From: Chromera velia
Lineage: Eukaryota > Sar > Chromeraceae
DNA: 22,950 nt
NCBI GenBank assembly: GCA_018398765.1
Contig: JAHBMJ010002080.1
Coordinates: forward strand, 1-22,950
Direction: 5' to 3'
Shown: in pieces, positions 18,050 through 22,950 of the stretch
How positions within the stretch are numbered: the first letter of the stretch is position 1
Layout of the letters: the number at the start of each line of letters is the position of its first letter
Translations under genes and position numbers: made by a program
Notes under the pieces: generated by a model
Seen by the model: only the letters and a program-made list of their open reading frames with translations
What the model was told of the DNA's origin: nothing
Databases searched by the model: none

Positions 18050-20918
18050 CCCTGTCTCTCTTTCTCCTTCCCGTTTGCAGTGCTCTCTCCATTTTTCCCT
18101 TGCCAGCTTTGCCACCCTTTCGAAACGATTCCGACGATATTCTGCTTTACTTATTCTCCTATCACGGCCGTGCCACACAGACCACCCCGCCCCACCTGGC
18201 AACTTCCCCGAGCGGATTCCTGTAGAATGCCTCCTTCCCCTGGGCAGGGAGACCCATCGCAATCACCCTGTCTGTGATGAATGTCAAGTCGAGGTCAAAT
18301 GACCCGTCCTGGTACCGTCGTTTGTTCATACCCACCTGCAACACACCACGGGGAATACAATTTAGACAAAATGTGAACGTACTGTCTGTCCACGAGACAC
18401 TAGATGAACTTCAGGACATTGCCTTCATTCTGTCCGCAAAAGTATAGTAGCAAACACGCCTGCTGACTGGCAAAGGCTCAGTGACCCAAGTCTAGGAACA
18501 AGCTCAAGGAAGCATCTTGCAAGGCAAAAAAGCAGCAACCGGATTTTGTGACATCCCCCCACCAGAAGAGATGAGACAAAAGGCAGCTAGCTAGCGAGGA
18601 GACTCTCCTGACTAGAATGCAAAGCCGATCCGAAGGAAGGTGAGAGAATGGAAAGAAAGCAATTAGGCAAGGCCACAAACACGAAGAGAAATGTCCGTCT
18701 GTACTGATGCATGTGCGCTGATTGACCCCCTGTGAATGCAAGAATGGAGGATATGAATCAGCTCCCAATCAGGTGATCACGGGCCAAGCAATGCATGTGG
18801 CTCTAGCAAGTTCTTTCCTTTCAGGTCTGTACAAAAAGACAAGGGAAAACACATCGACACAAGGACACCCAGAAGTACAAAAAAGAGAGAAACGAACAGA
18901 AAGTGCGACAGATAGGAGGGACGGAGGGCATGAAGGAAGGAAGGAATGAAGGAAGAAAAATCTCTTGGCAATGCACCTGCAGATCAAACGACAGAGACCC
19001 TCTCACCTCAGCCTTTTTGGAAAGAATGAATCTGCATAGCCCTCCCAAGGAAAACGTCTGGGAGGTGACTAGCTTGACTGACCTCATACCGAATGGACTG
19101 TGAGATTCTTCTGTACCCGAAGATTAGAATCGGGAGTCGCAGCGAGACCCCGGGTATCGCGGGGAGTGGAGAGAGGCCCCACACGATCACGAAAATTGAC
19201 ACAGAAAGGTCCCACACGTTCAGCATCGACCTGCATGGCATGCATGGCAAAAGTGGAAGAGAGAAACACAAAAGCAGAACAATGTCATTTCTGGGAAGGT
19301 CTTTGCAGATTTTTTTGTTGGTCTGTCTGTTCACCTTCCACCACCAACCTCTACCGAAGTGCTTGCTGTATTTTTACATAGCGTCGGAGGCGTTGAGCCT
19401 CTTCCCATGACGTCTGTCGCATGAGAAAAATAATCGAAGCAAGAGCCTCAAGGAAGGAAGATTCGAGTTCAAAGAAACTGACCTGAAAAAAGCATTTCTG
19501 TGTGCGTAGAGCCGTCCAGAGATCTCCAGTGCAAGGTAGGCGATGATGATCTGATTGCATACCAGGTAGGTGCTGCGCTCCTTCACGTAGACGCGAAACT
19601 GAAACTCTGCATCGCTGTCCTGTTTGCAAACGAAGGAGGTTGGCAGAAAAAAAAAAAAGAGAAGAATAACTCTGAATGGTCTAGTTTTCAACGGTTCCCT
19701 CTTCTTTTGACTTCCAGAAAATCATTCATCTGTGAAAGAGAAAACCATGTAGTTGGGGGAATTCTAAAGTAGAGTCTTGGGAGGAATCACTCCAGAGCTA
19801 TCTGGAAGCACGCAACATGCACACGAAAACACCCACCCAACCACCCAACCACCCACCCACACCCACACCCACACACCCCCACACACATGCTCGAATGCAC
19901 AAAGGAGCTCCAGACACATTTGACCGATCATAGAGAAAAGAGGGAGCCACCCCATACCACGAACAGAAATGAAAGCGACAAGACCAAGCTTCAGTAATTA
20001 GGGTATTCTCGTGTCCTTTTCTTCCCGTTTTCTTCCCATCTGGCTTTCATCTCCCTCTTCCACTCATGCCCTTCTCTTCGTCTAGCCGCTTGTCATAACG
20101 CAATGAGGCTTTCACACTTTCCCACCGACCTCCTTTGCTTTGTGGTATCTGTACAGAATGGTCGCGAAGACAACCAGACTGAGCACTGCCAAGCTGATGA
20201 TGATCACGTGGTTGTAGATCGAGTCGAATGTTCTGCCCAGGAGCTTTTGGAGACGCTTGGAGAATCCGATCTCCTCCTTTGTTAGCCGCTGCATGCATGC
20301 AAGGGGAACGGGGATGCAGTACCATGCGTGCACCTCGGACTGCGCCCACTGAAGCTCTAGAAGAACCTTGCGGGGAGGGTCAGCATGAAGACCGAACCAA
20401 GCGTACACTTTTTGGTGGAATCGCTTTCTTTCAGCCGGTCAGTCTCTCCCCTTGTCCATTCGTTGCCATGCTGGGTGCCTTAGTGTCTTCCAGGAAAGCT
20501 TCAGGTCCGTGAAGAAACTTCCTGCCCGAGACATGCAAACGCATGCGAAGGCGGATGCATGAATGTCTTCAATAAGCTTTTCCTCAAGCCTGATGAGCAG
20601 CGTACGCCAACACAACAAGTTTGAAGAACGATCAAGATGTTGTAGAGAAGTGTAAGACAAGAGGGTGTGCTGGTGAGCGAGCACAAAGAAAGATGGGCAT
20701 GCAGAGGGAAAGACGGATGGACAGTCATCATCCATGCATCACGGTAAGTCGCTTCCGTTTTTCTTTTATCCCATTCCCTTGGCAGAGGCGCATGAGTCGA
20801 GAGTGACAGAAGGTACTCAAAAATGCATGCATATAGGCACGAGCAAAGCATAACTTACCTGCTGAACAGGCAGCAAGACAGGGTCCAGAGTGAGTACGCT
20901 GTTCCTTCTTGGCTGCAT
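12597..20918 (-). CDS. Voltage-sensing-phosphatase-like protein (VSD-PTEN-C2)
   Basis: Exons: 20918-20859, 20288-20130, 19619-19483, 19230-19083, 18335-18196, 17790-17721, 17381-17334, 16998-16917, 16334-16171, 15806-15724, 15649-15603, 15385-15296, 14836-14779, 14650-14346, 14000-13741, 13338-13055 (or to 12949) and 12771-12597 (TGA). The product is about 770 residues: four transmembrane segments (about 47-166), a PTEN-like phosphatase (about 169-375) and a C2 domain. Catalytic residues are visible: Cys284 and Arg290 in HCKGGKGRTG, and Asp252 in FEDHN. Known VSP/TPTE proteins dephosphorylate D3/D5 phosphoinositides at membranes under control of the voltage sensor; the same role here is inference. 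Phases close at all junctions from 20859 to 15724. The 15649/15385 and 13338/12771 junctions need non-obvious splice choices. I take the ATG at 20918 because it precedes a perfect donor (CAG|GTAAGT). The frame is open 105 bases further upstream, so an earlier start is possible. Confidence 0.85.
13787..13815. repeat. CTG/CAG trinucleotide run encoding polyserine
   Basis: On the minus strand AGC/AGT codons give about ten serines in the C2-domain insertion of the phosphatase. It is the only microsatellite in the window that I place inside an exon, and its period of three keeps the frame. Confidence 0.75.
14263..14344. repeat. (CTGT)n array
   Basis: CTGT tetranucleotides with TGTG interruptions begin right at the donor (14345) of a phosphatase intron. 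On the minus strand the intron therefore opens GTCAGACAAACGGACAC and continues as ACAG repeats. Confidence 0.85.
16104..16192. repeat. 28-bp direct repeat duplicating the P-loop exon's 5' splice site
   Basis: Bases 16165-16192 contain the end of the catalytic exon and its donor (GCCAG|GTGGGT on the minus strand). Bases 16104-16131 are a copy with three mismatches, also keeping GCCAG|GTGGGT. Between them an imperfect inverted repeat (TGCATTCATTTT and AAAATAAATGCA, 16133-16165) can form a hairpin. Confidence 0.8.
16310..16472. repeat. 34-bp direct repeat duplicating the P-loop exon's 3' splice site
   Basis: Bases 16310-16343 and 16439-16472 are identical, and a further GGAGTTAAG follows each copy. 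The first copy is the real intron end plus the first 25 exon bases, coding HCKGGKGR of the phosphatase. The second is an isolated copy in the upstream intron. Between them is an AT-rich insert with ATATTAATAT palindromes. Splicing to the distal copy would run into a TAA stop shortly after HCKGGKGR. Confidence 0.85.
17203..17235. repeat. GGAA/GAAA purine tract
   Basis: This is a short mixed tetranucleotide array in the phosphatase intron between exons 17381-17334 and 16998-16917. Confidence 0.75.
17996..18070. repeat. (CT)n microsatellite
   Basis: A CT run with occasional TTT interruptions lies in the phosphatase intron between exons 18335-18196 and 17790-17721. On the transcribed strand it is a GA tract. 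Confidence 0.88.
19083..20288 (-). other. Transmembrane (voltage-sensor-like) exons S1-S4
   Basis: Exon 20288-20130 encodes a basic lead-in and S1 (IIISLAVLSLVVFATILY, about 49-66). Exon 19619-19483 encodes S2 (IIIAYLALEISGRLY, about 97-111) with an acidic Glu105 where voltage sensors carry Asp/Glu. Exon 19230-19083 encodes S3 (NVWDLSVSIFVIV, about 123-135, with Asp126), a short proline-rich loop, and S4 (VSLRLPILIFGYRRISQSIR, about 147-166). The sequence AFFRSMLNVWD at the S2-S3 junction follows the RSKLNxLD pattern of animal VSPs. S4 has Arg150, Arg159, Arg160 and Arg166, but hydrophobic Ile153 and Phe156 where the every-third-residue arginines are expected. Confidence 0.75.
19829..19888. 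repeat. CCCA-rich tandem repeat
   Basis: ACCCACCCAACC-type units grade into CCCACA. On the minus strand this reads as GGGT- and GTGGGT-rich sequence, with runs of three or more G that could form a G-quadruplex in the intron RNA of the phosphatase gene. Confidence 0.75.
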
Positions 20919-21687
20919 GGCTGCCAGCGTTTGGATCGATCCGGCTGCTCTCTCTGACTCCCTTCGTTCAACTTGAGGAATCCGCTGGAAGATTCTGCTG
21001 ATGAATCAAGAAGTGCTTCCTCCTATTCTCCTCTTTCTGACAGTCAAGATTCCTCAATCAGCCAGACACTCATTTGGGCGGTGAAAGAGGATCACTTCAT
21101 GCAGGCGTCATCCGTGCACCTGTACGTGCCCGCGCGTAAGGAAATTGAACTCTCTGTATCGCGCGCGCGGTGTGAAGAATTACGATTTTCGTTGTACGCG
21201 CAGATTTGAATTTTGACCGAGCTCGGGTTCGTGGATGCATAGCAAATTTGAGTTTTTTTTTTGCGTGCATGGTCTTTTTTTTTCAAACTGTGTTGCAAGG
21301 GAACGCGCGTGCGCTATACAAGTTGCTGCAACCTGTGCACAACACACCGGCCCCCTTCCACAATTTTTGAAAACGATCGATACGTAGACCATCGTAGACC
21401 TCTTTAGTGTCTGCGTCGGGCCGTAGACGGGTGCATGATGAATCACGATGACACACACATGATGACAGGTGGTTGAAGAACACATATATATATATATATT
21501 GAGGACTCGATCACCCACTGCAGGTCGACCACAATCCCCTCTTGACAGACGTCCTCGTCCAATCCTCCTGAAAGTCCGTTCGTTGAAAAACTCCTTTGCT
21601 CTCTCGCACCTGCAGGCAGACTCGTATCTACCACACACCGTGTCCAGCGTACGCCTCTCCCCTGATTCTCCTTTTCTCTTCTGTCAG
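20919..21687. promoter_or_regulatory. Shared spacer between divergent genes
   Basis: The phosphatase starts leftward at 20918 and the oxygenase gene runs rightward from about 21688, so their promoters probably lie here. The phosphatase frame stays open to about 21023, where a 3' splice-site-like TTCATCAG occurs. A stop-poor minus-strand stretch at 21512-21614 (GLDEDVCQEGIVVDLQW, between TTTCAG and GTGATC) could be an extra 5' exon of either gene. An (AT)8 run sits at 21484-21499. I see no definite TATA box or initiator. Confidence 0.4.
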
Positions 21688-22476
21688 GATCGGAGTTGGA
21701 GCTGCTCTTGTTGCCTCGGTAGAGCGTCAAAGCTGTTGGCTCGGTGCAGGCATGCCACAGTTCTTCGTCACGTACCGAACAGCCGTGCACTTTGCTGTCA
21801 GAGGGAAAGCTTCGCTTGGAGTAACCGCAATTCTGACAACCGTCGCTGCGACTTTTCTCTCGAGTATGAGCAAGGTCAGCGGTTACTCGTATGAAGCTGC
21901 GGCATCTGTTTCTGCCTCTTCGACCTCTGCTCTATCGAGAGCGAGGGCGCTAGTTGCCCCAGAGTGCCGTCTATCCAGCATGGGTGAGTTTGAGGGAGCC
22001 GAGTTTTTCGAAGAGAACCGAAAGCTTTTGGCTGATGCATGGGGAGAGTACGGACTCGTGCACAAAGAATTTGCAGAAGCAGAGAGAGCGAAAGACCTGC
22101 TCCATCCTTCTCTCATGGAGAGAATCCGAAACCTGCGCAATCAGCCAGAGGAGAAAGCGGAAATCCAAGTAAAGGGTGTATGGGAAGAGGTTTTACCAGG
22201 CGTGTTTGCCAGTCAGTTGCTGTCAGAGGAAGGACTGATCAAGTTGAGAGAGGAAATTGACCACCTCTCAAAAGCAGGAATACCAACACGACGGCCGAAC
22301 GGAATGAATCGTTTCGGTTTGATGTTCGACAAGGGGGGTGAGTTTGGTGGGGTTCCTCTGTTATGTGAGTTCCTTGATGGTCTGGTAGGAGAAATAGTCA
22401 AACCTCTGGCACAGACGCTGTTCTCGGACTTGGTGGGAAGACACGAGGCAAACGACTATTACGCATTTACTGTTCG
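21688..22476 (+). CDS. 2OG-Fe(II) oxygenase-like protein, 5' part
   Basis: The frame runs open from a good 3' splice site (TCTCTTCTGTCAG ending at 21687). The first ATG is at 21752. From it the protein begins with a basic segment and a hydrophobic stretch (ASLGVTAILTTVAATFL, about 20-36), a likely signal anchor. A charged region follows, and then a segment that resembles the N-terminal half of plant and algal prolyl-hydroxylase-type 2OG oxygenases: EVLPGVFASQLLSEEGL, RRPNGMNRFG (about 180-189), PLLCEFLDGL, VKPLAQTLF and DYYAFTVR. Known members continue with a tyrosine and the HxD iron-binding motif, so I end the exon at a GT after 22476 (22480 is an alternative). The catalytic His and Asp must lie beyond the window. 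If the ATG at 21752 is not the start, the exon is internal and its 5' end is 21688. Confidence 0.65.
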
Positions 22477-22545
22477 GTCGGTCAATTTGCTCAGGACTTC
22501 CCTTCCCCCCGATCTTCCTTGTGCTTCCTCTATCTCTCGCCTTGA

Positions 22546-22950
<405 letters not shown>

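Larger units (their letters stand above)
15724..18335 (-). other. PTEN-type phosphatase catalytic exons
   Basis: Exon 18335-18196 starts the domain with NKRRYQDGSFDLDLTFITDR and YRNPLGEVA, matching the linker and N-terminal motif of VSP/PTEN. Exon 17790-17721 adds KKYRVVNLCCERDY. Exon 17381-17334 gives FAFEDHN, whose Asp is the probable general acid. Exon 16998-16917 gives VPTIGMILHFCLEAERFIRK. Exon 16334-16171 carries the P-loop HCKGGKGRTG and ALDHFAERRTDD. Exon 15806-15724 gives IRFLQIIEEI. The loop has PTEN's lysine and glycine at positions three and seven, so activity on acidic phosphoinositides is plausible. Every junction is in phase (0, 1 or 2 as needed), which makes this part of the model the most secure in the window. 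Confidence 0.88.

Overview
This window is nuclear DNA from an intron-rich eukaryote, probably a protist with a repeat-laden genome. The evidence is genes broken into many short exons, canonical GT...AG introns, dense di- and tetranucleotide microsatellites, and AT-rich islands without coding signal. A photosynthetic alveolate such as a chromerid would fit the mixed base composition and repeat load, but that is only a guess; nothing here fixes the taxon.

Layout from left to right. 1-3274: no recognisable gene; AT-rich DNA, then microsatellites. 3275-4369 (minus): a large proline-rich exon that ends a gene with an unresolved 5' part. 4370-6036: unassigned, including an AT-rich island and a possible inverted-repeat element. 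6037-11592 or further (minus): a nine-exon gene that I read as an OB-fold nucleic-acid-binding domain joined to a SAM-dependent methyltransferase of the LHACG...PCC type; one of its introns holds a 40-bp minisatellite. 12016-12596: an AT-rich spacer. 12597-20918 (minus): a gene of about 17 exons whose joined product is a voltage-sensing-phosphatase-like protein, with four transmembrane segments, a PTEN-type phosphatase (HCKGGKGRTG loop) and a C2 domain swollen by low-complexity insertions. 20919-21687: a spacer between divergent genes. 21688 to the right edge (plus): the 5' part of a membrane-anchored 2OG-Fe(II) oxygenase-like gene, cut off inside a roughly 400-base polypyrimidine tract.

The exon models rest on reading-phase agreement across junctions plus protein family resemblance. 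Nearly all phases close; the exceptions (C2-domain junctions near 15600/15385 and 13055/12771) are stated. The genes do not form an evident pathway. The phosphatase would act on phosphoinositides at a membrane, the methyltransferase probably on an RNA or translation-related substrate, and the oxygenase in protein hydroxylation. The most interesting items are the phosphatase with an arginine-poor S4 segment, the duplicated splice sites on both sides of its catalytic-loop exon, the OB-fold/methyltransferase fusion, and an unusual shared splice-site vocabulary (TGCAG at 3' ends, GTCAGT at 5' ends).
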